Shown: positions 1 to 10,125, counted from the first letter of the stretch. The stretch is 64,000 bases of DNA from Thermithiobacillus plumbiphilus (GCF_038070005.1 NZ_JBBPCO010000001.1:334631-398630), one strand, 5' to 3'. Program-made: numbers and translations. Notes: generated by a model from the sequence alone, not told the origin.

Positions 1-1849
1 CCTGCTGCGAGAAGTCCTGCTCATGCAGGGCGGGTTCGCGCATGTACAGATGATTCAGGTCGCGGGAAAGCCGCTGGATGCCCTCGTGCCAATGTCGTGA
101 GAGCAGATCCCAATGCACGCTGCCCGATACCTGCCATTCAGCCCCCTGTCCGATTTCGTTGCCCATGAAATTGAGCTTCTTGCCCGGATGGGTGTATTGG
201 TAAGTAAAGAGCAGTCGCAGATTGGCAAACTTCTGCCAGGCGTCGCCCGGCATCTTGTCCAGCAGCGAGCGCTTGCCATGGACCACTTCGTCATGCGAGA
301 GCGGCAGCACGAAATTCTCGTTATAGGCGTAGATCTGGCTGAAGGTGATCTCGTTGTGATGATACTGCCGGTGAATCGGGTCCTGGCTCATGTAGCGCAA
401 GGTATCGTTCATCCAGCCCATGTTCCACTTCATGCTGAAGCCCAGCCCGCCAATGTAGGTCGGGCGCGAGACCATGGGCCAGGCGGTGGACTCCTCGGCA
501 ATGGTCACCGCGCCCGGATGGCGCTCGTGCACGAAGACGTTCATGTCACGCAGGAAATCGATGGCCTCGATATTTTCGCGCCCGCCAAAGCGGTTGGGCA
601 GCCACTCCCCCGCCTTGCGGGAATAATCGAGATAGAGCATGGAGGCCACGGCATCCACCCGCAGGCCGTCGATGTGAAACTCGGAAAGCCAGTAATGCGC
701 GTTGGCGAGCAGGAAGCTCCTGACCTCGTTGCGGCCATAGTTGAAAATGTAGGTCCCCCAGTCCTGATGCTCACCCAGGCGAGGGTCTTCATGTTCATAG
801 AGGGCCGTGCCATCGAATCGCGCCAGCGCCCAGGCATCCTTTGGGAAATGGCCCGGCACCCAGTCGAGGATGATGCCGATGCCGGCCTGATGGCAGCGGT
901 CCACAAAGTCGCGGAAATCATCCGGGCTGCCATGGCGGCTGGTCGGCGCAAAATAGCCCGTCACCTGATAGCCCCAGGACTCATCCAGCGGATGTTCAGC
1001 AACGGGCATGAGCTCAATATGCGTGTAACCCATCTCCTTGACGTATGGGATGATCTGGTCGACGATTTCCCGATAGCTCAGTGTACGCCCACCCTCCCCT
1101 CGCCGCCAGGAACCCAGATGCACCTCATAGCAGGAAATCGGCGTGGTCTGCCAGTCCCAACTGGCACGTGCCTGCATCCACTGCCCGTCCTGCCAGTCGT
1201 AATGGCTGGAAAAGACCTCGGCGGCGGTGCCGGGCCGGTGCTCGAACCGGCTGCCATAAGGGTCGGTCTTGAGGAAAACGGCCCCCGAATGGCGGTTGCG
1301 GATCTCGAACTTGTAGCGTGCGCCGGGTTCCAGGCCAGGAATGAATAGTTCCCAGACCCCGCTGCTGCCATGCGAGTACATCGGATGCACGCGGCCATCC
1401 CAGCGATTGAAGTCACCCACCACGCTGACCCGTTCGGCATTCGGCGCCCAGACGGCGAAGCGGACGCCATGGATACCCTCTTGCTCCACGACATGGCCAC
1501 CCAAGGTCCTGTATGCTTCCCAAAGTCGGCCCTCGGCAAAGAGATGCAGATCGAAAGCGGATATCTCTGGAGAAAAGCAATAGGGATCGAAGGATTCGTG
1601 GAGATGACCGTCAGCTTCCCAGCGCAATCGATATGGCCTGCTCAGTGCCTCAGGCCGGACCAGTTCAAACAAGCCTGCCGGATGCCGCCTTTCGAGCGGC
1701 TCCCACCCAGCAGGTCCCGCCACCTCCACCCGGCTGGCATGCGGAAGAAAAGTCCGGATGATCCATTTTTTCTGATGCTGGTGCTGGCCAAGGAAGGAAA
1801 AGGGATCGTGGTGCCTTGCGTCGATGATTGCCTGAAGCTGGGAATCCAT
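1..1849 (-). CDS. glgB: 1,4-alpha-glucan branching enzyme, 3' end outside window
   Basis: Transfers alpha-1,4 glucan segments to alpha-1,6 positions in glycogen. About 616 codons are visible, read without a stop from an ATG at 1849 to the window edge, so the C-terminal all-beta domain is cut off. An N-terminal beta-sandwich (CBM48 type) precedes a GH13 barrel. The catalytic regions are visible: [15 protein letters not shown] near 640-690 carries the nucleophile Asp, TIAEEST near 500 the acid/base Glu, and LSHDEVVHG near 290 the conserved His-Asp. It diverges from glgC, so the two genes share a 162-bp control region. Family assignment is certain; the full length cannot be judged here. Confidence 0.97.
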   Translation of the reverse strand, partial: MDSQLQAIIDARHHDPFSFLGQHQHQKKWIIRTFLPHASRVEVAGPAGWEPLERRHPAGLFELVRPEALSRPYRLRWEADGHLHESFDPYCFSPEISAFDLHLFAEGRLWEAYRTLGGHVVEQEGIHGVRFAVWAPNAERVSVVGDFNRWDGRVHPMYSHGSSGVWELFIPGLEPGARYKFEIRNRHSGAVFLKTDPYGSRFEHRPGTAAEVFSSHYDWQDGQWMQARASWDWQTTPISCYEVHLGSWRRGEGGRTLSYREIVDQIIPYVKEMGYTHIELMPVAEHPLDESWGYQVTGYFAPTSRHGSPDDFRDFVDRCHQAGIGIILDWVPGHFPKDAWALARFDGTALYEHEDPRLGEHQDWGTYIFNYGRNEVRSFLLANAHYWLSEFHIDGLRVDAVASMLYLDYSRKAGEWLPNRFGGRENIEAIDFLRDMNVFVHERHPGAVTIAEESTAWPMVSRPTYIGGLGFSMKWNMGWMNDTLRYMSQDPIHRQYHHNEITFSQIYAYNENFVLPLSHDEVVHGKRSLLDKMPGDAWQKFANLRLLFTYQYTHPGKKLNFMGNEIGQGAEWQVSGSVHWDLLSRHWHEGIQRLSRDLNHLYMREPALHEQDFSQQ

Positions 1850-1952
1850 GCACTTCCTTCCGAAGGGAATTTTTGTTATCCAAAGGGAGTCATTGAAAAG
1901 CCCTGGGCAAGGGATCTCAATCGGACCTTTGGGCTATTTTTTATGGATCGCT

Positions 1953-1981
1953 TTGAGCTATAACTAGATTTTATTTATATA
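1953..1981 (+). promoter_or_regulatory. candidate sigma70 promoter for glgC
   Basis: TTGAGC (1953-1958), a 17-bp spacer and TATATA (1976-1981) lie in an AT-rich patch 30 bp before the glgC start. A purine-rich AGGGGG at 1995-2000 could be the ribosome binding site. This is a pattern match only. Confidence 0.4.
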
Positions 1982-2011
1982 ACTTTCGTACGATAGGGGG
2001 AAACAGCTCGC

Positions 2012-3295
2012 ATGCTCATGCCGGATTCCGCACGTTTCGTCAGTATCCTCACACAAAACACCGTAGCCCTGATTCTCGCTGGAGGGCGCGGCAGCCGACT
2101 CAAGCAACTCACCGACTGGCGCGCCAAGCCAGCCGTCCCCTTCGGTGGCAAGTTTCGCATCATCGACTTTCCATTGTCCAATTGTCTGAACTCCGGCATC
2201 CGCAAGATCGGCGTGGTCACCCAGTACAAGGCGCACAGCCTCATTCAGCACATCCAGCGGGGCTGGGGATTCCTGCGCGGTGAGTTCGGCGAGTTCGTCG
2301 AGATCATGCCCGCCCAGCAACGCCTGGCGGAAAGCTGGTACAAGGGAACGGCAGACGCCGTTTATCAGAATATCGACATCCTGCGTTCCTATCACCCGAA
2401 ATTCGTGCTGGTGCTGGCCGGTGACCACATCTACAAGATGGATTATGGCCAGATGCTGGCCAGCCATGTGAATTCACAGGCGGACCTGACCGTTGGCTGC
2501 ATCGAGATGCCTGCCAATGAAAGCACCTCCTTCGGGGTCATGACCGTGGATGAAAAAGACCGCATCACGGGATTCCAGGAAAAGCCGAAAGATCCAACCC
2601 CGATCCCGGGCCAGCCGGATCGCATCCTTGCCAGCATGGGCATCTATGTCTTCAATGCGGATTTTCTCTATGAGCAACTGATTCGCGATGCCCAGGAATC
2701 CGAGTCACAGCATGACTTTGGCATCAATCTGATCCCGCACATTGCCTCCAGATACAAGGTCCAGGCCCATCGGTTCGGCAACCAGCGGCATGACGAAAGC
2801 GGATTCCTCTCCAATTACTGGCGCGACGTGGGTACCGTGGATGCCTATTGGGAGGCCAACATGGAGCTGACGCGTGTCACGCCCGAGCTGAGCCTCTATG
2901 ATCGCAACTGGCCCATCTGGACCTATCAGGAACAGTTGCCGCCAGCGAAGTTCATCTTCGACGAAGAGGACCGACGCGGCATGGCCACCGACTCGATGAT
3001 CTCGGGCGGCTGCATCGTCAGCGGCGCGAGGGTGCGGAACTCACTGCTGTTTTCCAATGTCATCGTGGAGAGTGGCGCCCAAATAGATGAGGCGGTCATT
3101 CTGCCCAATGTGCGGATTGCCGAGAACGCCAGATTGCGGCGGGTGATCATCGACAAGGGCACGCTGATCCCGGCCGGGCTGGTGGTTGGAGAAGATCCGG
3201 AAGAGGATGCGCGTCGATTCCACCGATCCGAAAAGGGCATCACGCTGATCACCCCGGAGATGCTGGGTCAACCACTGCATGCAGCGCCCCGCTAG
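2012..3295 (+). CDS. glgC: glucose-1-phosphate adenylyltransferase
   Basis: Makes ADP-glucose from ATP and glucose-1-phosphate, the committed step of bacterial glycogen synthesis. 427 residues, the usual length. The nucleotidyltransferase signature [14 protein letters not shown] is near residue 22, followed by the activator/substrate segment [38 protein letters not shown] lies mid-protein, and the C-terminal part (from about residue 320) has the left-handed beta-helix hexapeptide pattern. An ATG two codons downstream (2018) is an alternative start. First gene of a plus-strand glucan operon and divergent from glgB. Confidence 0.97.
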   Translation: MLMPDSARFVSILTQNTVALILAGGRGSRLKQLTDWRAKPAVPFGGKFRIIDFPLSNCLNSGIRKIGVVTQYKAHSLIQHIQRGWGFLRGEFGEFVEIMPAQQRLAESWYKGTADAVYQNIDILRSYHPKFVLVLAGDHIYKMDYGQMLASHVNSQADLTVGCIEMPANESTSFGVMTVDEKDRITGFQEKPKDPTPIPGQPDRILASMGIYVFNADFLYEQLIRDAQESESQHDFGINLIPHIASRYKVQAHRFGNQRHDESGFLSNYWRDVGTVDAYWEANMELTRVTPELSLYDRNWPIWTYQEQLPPAKFIFDEEDRRGMATDSMISGGCIVSGARVRNSLLFSNVIVESGAQIDEAVILPNVRIAENARLRRVIIDKGTLIPAGLVVGEDPEEDARRFHRSEKGITLITPEMLGQPLHAAPR

Positions 3296-3334
3296 AGGCG
3301 TTTACCGCGACGGCCATGTCGCCGAGGATCTTTC

Positions 3335-5044
3335 ATGTCACCTGAGCGCAAGCTGAAGGTCGTTTTCTGTTGGCACATGCACCAACCCGAGTACCGACAG
3401 ATGAGCAGTGGCGATTTTGCCCTGCCCTGGACCTATCTGCACGCCCTCAAGGATTACACCGACATGGCCTGGCACCTGGAGCAGGTGCCGGGTGCCCGGG
3501 CCGTGGTCAATTTCGTGCCTATCCTGCTCGACCAGCTCGCGGATTACTGCCAGCAATTTGAAAACGGCAACTTTCGCGATCCCCTGCTCAGGGCTTTGGC
3601 CCTGCCGGATCTCGGCACTCTCGGTCAGGATGACAGAAGGCAGCTTCTATCGAGCTGCTTTCGCGCCAACCAGGAACATCTGATTGATCCCTTTCCGGGC
3701 TACCGTCACCTGCAGCAGCTTTATCAGCATACCGTGGAGAGCGATGCGGACAGCCTGGAGTATCTGTCTGTTCAATATTTTGCGGATCTGGTCACCTGGT
3801 ATCACCTTGCCTGGACCGGCGAGACCGTGCGCCGCAGTCATCCTGAAATCATCTCGCTCATGGCCAAGGGCCATGGATTCACGCCAGCGGACCGGCAGCA
3901 GCTCATCCACATCTACGGACAGGTATTCGCGGACCTGATCCCGCGCTACCGGCGGCTCGCGGATTCAGGGAAGATAGAGCTTTCGACAACACCTTATTTT
4001 CATCCCATTCTACCCTTGTTGCAGGATCTCAAAGTTGCAGCGGAAAGCCTGGATGCCCCGCTCCCGGCAAGGGAGGCCTATCCTGGAGGCATCGAGCGCG
4101 CCCGCTGGCATCTCGAGGCAGCAAAACAGTCTCATCGTGAGCTGTTCGGGCATGAAGTTACCGGCATGTGGCCGGCCGAGGGCGGGGTGTCGGATGCCAC
4201 CTTGCATCTGATGGCCCATGAGGGTCTGCAATGGGCCGCCACCGGTGAGGGTGTGCTTGCCAACAGTCTGCGCCGGCAGATAGAAGGTGAACTGCCGGAT
4301 CGGGTTGAGTATCTGTATCAGCCCTATCGTGTGAGTGATGGGAGGGCTGGCATCTGTTGCTTCTTCCGCGACGACAGGCTGTCCGATTTGATCGGCTTCG
4401 AGTATTCCCGCTGGTTTGGCCGGGATGCGGTGGATCATTTCGTGCATGAGCTTGAAAAGATCCGGGAACTCAGCGCGGATCAACCGGATCCGGTGGTCTC
4501 CATCATCCTCGATGGCGAGAATGCCTGGGAATATTACCCCTACAACGGCTTTTACTTTCTGTCGGGTCTCTACCAGCGCCTGGCCGAGCATCCCGGCATC
4601 GAAATGAGCACCTACCGTGATTATCTGGTCAATTCGCAAGCACCCTGCCCAGCCAGCCTGGACAAGGTTGTCGCCGGGAGCTGGGTTTACGGGACATTCA
4701 GCACCTGGATCGGCTCGCCGGACAAGAATCGCGCCTGGGAACTGCTCTGCGATGCCAAATCCGCATTCGACGCAGTCATTGCCCGGGGCGAACTCAATCC
4801 AGCGCAGCTTACCCCGGCCCTGCACCAGCTTGCCATCTGCGAAGGGTCGGACTGGTTCTGGTGGTTTGGAGACTATAATCCGGATGATACGGTACGGGAT
4901 TTCGACGCACTCTATCGTGCCAATCTGGCGAACCTGTATCGTTTGATCAAGTTACCTGTCCCCAGGGTGCTTGAAGACACGATCAGTGTCGGCGCCGGGC
5001 ACCCCGCATCAGGTGGTGTCATGCGTCCTGGTCAGGTTCACTGA
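3335..5044 (+). CDS. glycoside hydrolase family 57 alpha-glucan enzyme
   Basis: A 569-residue GH57 enzyme, probably an alpha-amylase or amylopullulanase-like hydrolase or a transglycosylase acting on glycogen-type glucans. The N-terminal FCWHMHQPEYR is the first GH57 conserved region. GMWPAEGGVSD near residue 275 carries the catalytic Glu, and IILDGENAWEYYP near residue 390 the second acidic residue. No signal peptide, so cytoplasmic. It sits 39 bp after glgC and ends 43 bp before the glucokinase start, which suggests turnover or remodelling of the cell's own glycogen. The exact specificity cannot be read from sequence. Confidence 0.9.
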   Translation: MSPERKLKVVFCWHMHQPEYRQMSSGDFALPWTYLHALKDYTDMAWHLEQVPGARAVVNFVPILLDQLADYCQQFENGNFRDPLLRALALPDLGTLGQDDRRQLLSSCFRANQEHLIDPFPGYRHLQQLYQHTVESDADSLEYLSVQYFADLVTWYHLAWTGETVRRSHPEIISLMAKGHGFTPADRQQLIHIYGQVFADLIPRYRRLADSGKIELSTTPYFHPILPLLQDLKVAAESLDAPLPAREAYPGGIERARWHLEAAKQSHRELFGHEVTGMWPAEGGVSDATLHLMAHEGLQWAATGEGVLANSLRRQIEGELPDRVEYLYQPYRVSDGRAGICCFFRDDRLSDLIGFEYSRWFGRDAVDHFVHELEKIRELSADQPDPVVSIILDGENAWEYYPYNGFYFLSGLYQRLAEHPGIEMSTYRDYLVNSQAPCPASLDKVVAGSWVYGTFSTWIGSPDKNRAWELLCDAKSAFDAVIARGELNPAQLTPALHQLAICEGSDWFWWFGDYNPDDTVRDFDALYRANLANLYRLIKLPVPRVLEDTISVGAGHPASGGVMRPGQVH

Positions 5045-5087
5045 TCACATCCGCTTTCCGCAGATCCAGGGAGGATACACCCCACCC

Positions 5088-6041
5088 ATGAGCAAGCCCC
5101 TGTTTCTTGGCATCGATGTAGGTGGCACCAATCTGCGTCTGGGTGTTTATGAGGACTGCACGCTGCGCTGGGATGTCCGCGTGCCCGCCCTGCTGTCCGA
5201 ACTCTTCAGACGGGCAGATAGTCCTGCAGCGGCAACCAGCCAATTGCTGGATCTGCTCAAGGCGGGCATCGATCAGGCCCTGCATGCCCAACCCGGGATA
5301 CAGGGCATCGGTATCGGCTTTCCGGGCTTCATTTCCCCGAAAACCCATTGCCTCAGCCAATCGCCCAATATGCCTGGACTACACGACTGGGATATGGTGA
5401 CGCCATTGCGCGCCCATTCTGGGCTGCCGGTCTATCTGGAAAACGACGCGCTGGCAGCCGCTTATGGTGAATATGCGCTTACCGGCGGCATGGTCGAGAA
5501 TATGATTTTCATGGGGCTGGGTACGGGGGTGGGTGGTGGCCTGATACTGGGGCGCTCGCCCTTCCCGGGTGAACATGGGGTGGCCATGGAGGTCGGTCAT
5601 ATCATCGTGGACCCCGGTGGCAGGCTTTGTGGCTGCGGTAACAAGGGCTGCCTGGAACAATACGCCTCTGCCACCGGCATCCAGAACAGCTATGCCGCGG
5701 CAGTGCCGGGCGAGCGGCTCAATACAAAGCAGATCGCCGAACGCGCAGCACAGGGGGACGTGCATGCACTTGCTGCCTTCCAGCTCGCGGGCGATACCCT
5801 TGGGTATGCCCTGGCGAACATGCTCAAGGTGCTCGATCTTGAATATGTCGTGATCGGGGGTGGTGTAGCCGCGGCCTGGGATCTATTCTATCCGGCGCTC
5901 CGGCAGCGTCTGGAGGCGGATCTGATCCCGGCGCTCAGAGGGAAGATTCGCGTCGAAGCATCGCGTAGCGAGGACCGCGCGGGGATTCTTGGTGCGGCCA
6001 TGCTGGCCGCAAGACTCCTGCCCGGCACGGGAGCAGCTTGA
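5088..6041 (+). CDS. ROK-family glucokinase
   Basis: Phosphorylates glucose, presumably that released by the GH57 enzyme and glycogen breakdown. 317 residues from the ATG at 5088, which has AGGGAGG about 15 bp upstream; the reading frame is open further upstream but runs back into the GH57 gene. The phosphate-binding motif LGIDVGGTNLRLGV is at the N-terminus. GVGGGLILG lies mid-protein, and the ROK zinc motif CGCGNKGCLEQYASATG is near residue 180. Glucokinase is the likely activity given the neighbours, but ROK sugar kinases vary in substrate. Confidence 0.88.
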   Translation: MSKPLFLGIDVGGTNLRLGVYEDCTLRWDVRVPALLSELFRRADSPAAATSQLLDLLKAGIDQALHAQPGIQGIGIGFPGFISPKTHCLSQSPNMPGLHDWDMVTPLRAHSGLPVYLENDALAAAYGEYALTGGMVENMIFMGLGTGVGGGLILGRSPFPGEHGVAMEVGHIIVDPGGRLCGCGNKGCLEQYASATGIQNSYAAAVPGERLNTKQIAERAAQGDVHALAAFQLAGDTLGYALANMLKVLDLEYVVIGGGVAAAWDLFYPALRQRLEADLIPALRGKIRVEASRSEDRAGILGAAMLAARLLPGTGAA

Positions 6042-6069
6042 TTCGCAATCCTTGAAAGGGAGAACGAGA

Positions 6070-6480
6070 ATGGATAACGAACTGGCCTGGGGCATCATCA
6101 CGATCTCGATGATCATCTTTCTGCTGGTAGGCCTGGTTGCCACCCTGCTGGGTCTCAAGACTCTGAATGCGGCCAACCGCCTGTTGCAGCGGGTTGAAAA
6201 CGAAGTTGGCCCGCGCAGCGCGCAGGTGCATCAACTGCTGGGCAAGGTGCAATCCTTTAGCGGCAGCGCCGACGACAAGGTCAGGCTGGTCGGCAAGGCC
6301 CTTCATGGCGTTGATCTCGTGGCGCACAAGTCGATGCAGGGTCTGTACATGGCCGGCGAGAATATGGGCAAGAGCAGCCTGGTCCTGGTAGGAGCAAAGT
6401 TCCTCTACAACCGCCATCAGTCGAAACGGCGCAACAAGGCCAAACGACTGCTGCAGAAGGCTACGGCTACGCTCGACTAG
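6070..6480 (+). CDS. small single-pass membrane protein, unknown
   Basis: 136 residues. One strong hydrophobic helix (residues about 7-30) is followed by an amphipathic region and a very basic tail (RHQSKRRNKAKR). The arrangement resembles DUF948-type proteins, but I cannot assign a family firmly. GAACGAGA precedes the ATG at 6070. It is 28 bp after the glucokinase and is likely the last gene of that operon. It ends 2 bp before the convergent HugZ-like gene. No function is proposed. Confidence 0.7.
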   Translation: MDNELAWGIITISMIIFLLVGLVATLLGLKTLNAANRLLQRVENEVGPRSAQVHQLLGKVQSFSGSADDKVRLVGKALHGVDLVAHKSMQGLYMAGENMGKSSLVLVGAKFLYNRHQSKRRNKAKRLLQKATATLD

Positions 6481-6482
6481 AG

Positions 6483-7214
6483 CTATCCCTCGGCGTCCTG
6501 GCGCGCGGTACGCGCCATTTCAACCAGCACGCCACGCATCTCGCCCGCCGCCTGGATCGGCGCTGGAAACTGACAGCGCAGGCGGCGCCCCTTGCACAGC
6601 AGATCGAAGCCTTCCGCATCGATTCCCAGCATACGAACTTCCCCGCTGGCTTCGATGCCATGATAAAACCGGCAATAATCCCGCAGGGCTTGCTGATGAT
6701 CTGCATTCATGTGCGCCAGCGCCCCCGCCTCCGCTGCAGCCAGTTCATCAAGCATGGTGGCCTGATAGGCAGCGCCTTCTATCCAGTGAATCCGGCCGAA
6801 CCCGCCGATAAAACGCACCCGCGCCACATCCATGCGGTAGAACCGGAAATCGTGGGTTTCCATGAATCCCGCAGCTTCCGGGAAATAACGCAGATAACGC
6901 GCGCGCAGGTGTGCGTCAGGCTCGAAGACGCTGGTTTCACCGACCAGCGTTACCCGGCCCCGGGCCAGTACGCCTTCCTCCGCGCCCGATTCCAGCACCA
7001 GCAGACTCGATCGCGGGTCATGCTTGATATTGCGGCTATGCTGAGCGAGGTCGGACAGCAGGAACACCGGTTGCGCCTGATGATCCAGAACATAGGTGGC
7101 TACCGAGCCAAAGGGAAAACCTTCCATGGCGACAGATAGGGTGGACAGGGCGCCCACGGCATGGCTGCGCACGATCTGTCTTGCCTGCCCAGCGGGATTC
7201 TCTGACGGATTCAT
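6483..7214 (-). CDS. HugZ-like pyridoxamine-phosphate-oxidase-fold protein
   Basis: 243 residues from the ATG at 7214, chosen because AGGAG lies 9 bp upstream; the frame extends 13 codons further without a better site. The N-terminal half is a split-barrel FMN/heme-binding domain (GALSTLSVAMEGFPFGSV, then LSDLAQHSRNIKHDPRSSLLV). The C-terminal half is a DUF2470-type domain with HMNADHQQALRDYCRFY. Such proteins take part in heme use or degradation or act as general flavin reductases. No heme-uptake genes are adjacent, so the role is open. Confidence 0.85.
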   Translation of the reverse strand: MNPSENPAGQARQIVRSHAVGALSTLSVAMEGFPFGSVATYVLDHQAQPVFLLSDLAQHSRNIKHDPRSSLLVLESGAEEGVLARGRVTLVGETSVFEPDAHLRARYLRYFPEAAGFMETHDFRFYRMDVARVRFIGGFGRIHWIEGAAYQATMLDELAAAEAGALAHMNADHQQALRDYCRFYHGIEASGEVRMLGIDAEGFDLLCKGRRLRCQFPAPIQAAGEMRGVLVEMARTARQDAEG

Positions 7215-7336
7215 TTCAATGGGCTCCTTGCCATGCCTGGGTGCTTGATCCACCGAAGAACTGATTCAATCGCAAGTGTTTCCGGGATACAAGCAAATAA
7301 TGACTTTTCAAACTAAGCGGAAGACTGGAACACCTC

Positions 7337-8779
7337 TCAGCCGCCCCTGCCAGGCCGCTGCTTATGCTCAAGGCCAAGGCGGGCTTGCTGCACGAAAAGC
7401 TTGAAACCCTCGAAGCTGTCCTCGTCCAGTGCCCGTCCGCTTGCCTGACGATCACCATAGAAGGCCCCGATCGTCTTGCCTCGGATGATGGCCGGGCCGA
7501 GAAAATATCCATTGGCTGGTGAAGGACCGGCCAGAAGGCCCAGATCCCGGGCAGCGAGAGGCGCGACCTGTTTCTGCCAGATGCAGGCCGCCCTGTCCAG
7601 GTGCGCCTGCAGTTCGCCGCCGGCTCTAAGCGGGATTTTCTGGCCGGTATCTGCTTGTGGGTTACCGGCATCGAGCACGTAGCGAATCTGTAATACCTGT
7701 TTGTCTGCGGACAGTACCGCGAAAACGACGCGATCCAGACCAAGCCCGCGGAACAGCCCTTCCATCACCATCTCCAGCACCATCTGCAAGGGGCTGTCAT
7801 CGGAAAACACCTGAGTCAGTTCACGCAGGATGCGCAACTGCAAGGCTGGGTCGGCAGGCAGCCAGACGGGTGCCGCTTCCCTTGCTTCGACTATCTCGGC
7901 TTGGCCCTGTCCAGGATCCGGGCCGACAAAACCATGCTGGCGCAGCAATTCATCCGCGGCCCTAGCATTTTCCTGCAGAAACTTCTGGACCTCCTCGACA
8001 TCCCTATGCAGCGCTGTCGCCAGATCCGTGCTGAATTTCATTGTTTCGGGAGATGACCAGCCATGCCTTTCAGCAAGCAATGCAATCTCATGCCCCTGAC
8101 GCACTGACTGGATTCGTGGCTGGCGCCCTTGTGGATCTTGCAGCACCTCCAGGAGCGAAGCATTCAGCTTCCATTCGCGGGCCAGTTCACTGGTGAGTCT
8201 CTGAAAGCGGCAGCCGATCACTTCTTCTTCCACCTGTGAAAGGGACATTCCCTGCTTCAAGGCCTCATCGGCGACCAGGCCCAGGCCATCGGAAAAACAC
8301 CAGAAAGCCAGCTCGCCAATGGGCAGCAGCAATGCAGCTATGAACGCTTCTTCAGGTGCGGGATCGCCGCGCACCACTGCCAGGGCCCTTGCCTGCACGG
8401 CAGCGTGGAAGGCCCGTGAACTCACCTGCGAGGCACGCTCATTAAGCTCCGCACACAGGACCGTATCCAGGATGGCAATGGACAGTGCAATGCTCTTGAG
8501 CAGATCGGTTCCGAGCAATATGAGGCTGCGGCTGACAGTACTGACGGTGCGGCCCGAGGGATTATAGAAAGAGCTGTTGGCCGCCCGAAGAATACGGGTA
8601 GTCAGGGCAGCATCCTGCAGGATGGCCTGGGTCAGGCGCATGGTCGAGCTACGCTCGTCATCAACGATGGCAGAGAAGCTGTGCAGGGTTGCTCTCAGAA
8701 TCGGCAATTGCTGCTCGGAAACGGCCGTGATCCAGGTTTGGGTGTCCAGCTTTTTACCTGGCTTTTGCGAGGATTTCAT
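7337..8779 (-). CDS. HDOD domain plus GAF-like domain signalling protein
   Basis: 480 residues. An HDOD domain (a catalytically inactive HD relative used in signalling) spans about residues 20-230, with ILRAANSSFYNP and SRSLILLGTDLLKSIALS typical of the family. A GAF-like domain follows (about 315-470: ILRELTQVFSDDSPLQMVLEMV ending YFLGPAIIRGKTIGAFYGDR). This layout is common in proteobacterial regulatory proteins of unknown ligand. Divergent from the small genes starting at 9082. Confidence 0.85.
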   Translation of the reverse strand: MKSSQKPGKKLDTQTWITAVSEQQLPILRATLHSFSAIVDDERSSTMRLTQAILQDAALTTRILRAANSSFYNPSGRTVSTVSRSLILLGTDLLKSIALSIAILDTVLCAELNERASQVSSRAFHAAVQARALAVVRGDPAPEEAFIAALLLPIGELAFWCFSDGLGLVADEALKQGMSLSQVEEEVIGCRFQRLTSELAREWKLNASLLEVLQDPQGRQPRIQSVRQGHEIALLAERHGWSSPETMKFSTDLATALHRDVEEVQKFLQENARAADELLRQHGFVGPDPGQGQAEIVEAREAAPVWLPADPALQLRILRELTQVFSDDSPLQMVLEMVMEGLFRGLGLDRVVFAVLSADKQVLQIRYVLDAGNPQADTGQKIPLRAGGELQAHLDRAACIWQKQVAPLAARDLGLLAGPSPANGYFLGPAIIRGKTIGAFYGDRQASGRALDEDSFEGFKLFVQQARLGLEHKQRPGRGG

Positions 8780-9081
8780 TAGCTGTCACTAAAGTTATTA
8801 AATAATGAAAATTCATACATTCCCATTTTCAACGATATTTCAGCCTATTCCATATTGTTTCCCATGTTCACCAGCCAAGCCGGATTCCAGGATATCATAT
8901 CAATGTCCAACTTCACCCCTTGCGCGTGAGTTCAGCCAGGACAGGCTGTTCTCGGTGATGTTGTGGATTTGTTACAGCTGATCACACATATCCTCTTTTC
9001 GTCTGAGGTACTAAAGAGGGAAAAAAGCTATGCTTTCACCATAAAAGAAAAAAGTCATTAGAAATTATCAAGGATCAGGAA
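8780..9081. other. 302-bp divergent intergenic region
   Basis: Lies between the HDOD gene and the gene at 9082. It is markedly AT-rich compared with its surroundings, especially 8790-8850 and 9010-9080, as expected of back-to-back promoters. I see no clear -35/-10 pair, no strong hairpin and no small gene. AGGATCAGGA at about 9071-9080 may serve as the ribosome binding site for the gene at 9082. Confidence 0.5.
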
Positions 9082-9378
9082 ATGCAAAATACCAATCGAC
9101 TATTGGCAGTGATCAAGGCAAGCATCAAGGCCAACGGCAACTGTGTCGTGCCCTTTTTCGCCCTGACCGAAATATTCCCGGTCATTCAGGACGAGGCCAT
9201 GGAAGCTGGCCGGCTACCAGCGAACATCTGCCAACGCATTCGCACCCTCTGCAGCACGGAACATCTGGCCTGCCGGTACGATGAAAAACGTAAGGTGGTC
9301 GTTTTCAATGATGCTCGCTGGTCTGGATCAACGTATCAGGACAGCTTTGGCGAATCGGCACAGGCAGGTTGCGCATGA
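9082..9378 (+). CDS. hypothetical protein (98 aa)
   Basis: I do not recognise this protein. It is mainly alpha-helical and soluble, with no signal peptide or membrane segment. Its first 75 residues have a winged-helix-like rhythm (ALTEIFPVIQDEAMEAGRLP, then ICQRIRTLCSTEHLACRYDE), but this is not enough to call a DNA-binding domain. The stop codon overlaps the next start in an ATGA, so the two are translationally coupled. Confidence 0.65.
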   Translation: MQNTNRLLAVIKASIKANGNCVVPFFALTEIFPVIQDEAMEAGRLPANICQRIRTLCSTEHLACRYDEKRKVVVFNDARWSGSTYQDSFGESAQAGCA

Positions 9379-9611
9379 GTGCCCTTACAATCCAGGGCGC
9401 CAAGATCTATGGCGCAGAAATCCGCATTGGTGCTGGTGAACCAGCGCCCAGTTTCGTTGCCTGTTCCTTTTTTAACTGCCGGATCTCGGTGGATGAGAGC
9501 AGCCGGGAAACCTACTTCCAGAACTGCCTGTTCCATGGATGTTCCCACGAAAACCTGCAGACCGCCAGCATGAATTGCCTGTTTGACGACAACTACTCCC
9601 TCGCGCTCTGA
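9375..9611 (+). CDS. hypothetical Cys-containing beta-strand protein (78 aa)
   Basis: Unknown. The sequence alternates short strands with polar turns (GAKIYGAEIRIG, then FVACSFFNCRISV, then TYFQNCLFHGC and MNCLFDDN). The spacing resembles right-handed beta-helix or pentapeptide-like repeats, with Cys at regular positions. Its start lies inside the stop of the preceding gene, so it is made by coupled translation. Possibly a partner of the 98-residue protein. Confidence 0.6.
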   Translation: MSALTIQGAKIYGAEIRIGAGEPAPSFVACSFFNCRISVDESSRETYFQNCLFHGCSHENLQTASMNCLFDDNYSLAL

Positions 9612-9744
9612 ACCCGGCAGGCGCAACAGGGCGATATCCCCATCCCGGATGTAGGTTGCCTGAAAGATTCAGGACGAAAGTCCCTTCTTCCCGCCCCCCA
9701 AATTTTTTACTTTTATACAACAGCAATATAGGGGAGGAATAATC

Positions 9745-10125
9745 ATGCAACTGTCCGAGCAACTGTTTCGCGAACAGACGCTGGCGAGCCTCATGCGCGC
9801 AGCCGAGGAGCGGCCGGAAACCACTGCATTGCGGCTCAGTGTCAACCGCCTGCAGGAGTTGATTGATACGATGTCACAGTCGGTGCGTCAGTTGAGCAGG
9901 GATGATCTCGAAGAATGTACCAAGACGCTGCTGCTTGAGCTTGCCTATTACAAGGTGAAACACACCATTGCTACCAGTGAAGCCTTGCTGGAGATATCCC
10001 AGCTTTCCACCACCAAGCTCACGAAGGTGCTGACGGAAGCCAATAATGAACTGTTACAGGTGCAGGAGCAGGTCAGGATTGGTAACACCAATGTCGTTCA
10101 TTTCAAAGGCAAGCTTCCGGCCTGA
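9745..10125 (+). CDS. hypothetical helical protein (126 aa)
   Basis: Unknown. Almost entirely helical and probably coiled-coil in parts (LRLSVNRLQELIDTMSQSV, then LLEISQLSTTKLTKVLTEA). No Cys clusters, no signal peptide. GGGGAGG about 8 bp upstream of the ATG is a strong ribosome binding site. It stands 133 bp after the preceding pair and is closed by a hairpin at 10133-10159. Confidence 0.65.
   Translation: MQLSEQLFREQTLASLMRAAEERPETTALRLSVNRLQELIDTMSQSVRQLSRDDLEECTKTLLLELAYYKVKHTIATSEALLEISQLSTTKLTKVLTEANNELLQVQEQVRIGNTNVVHFKGKLPA

Noticed and set aside
1895-1950. AAAAGCCC...GGGCTATTTTTT as a rho-independent terminator on the plus strand
   Set aside because: The paired part is only 5 bp with a 27-nt loop, and no plus-strand gene precedes it.
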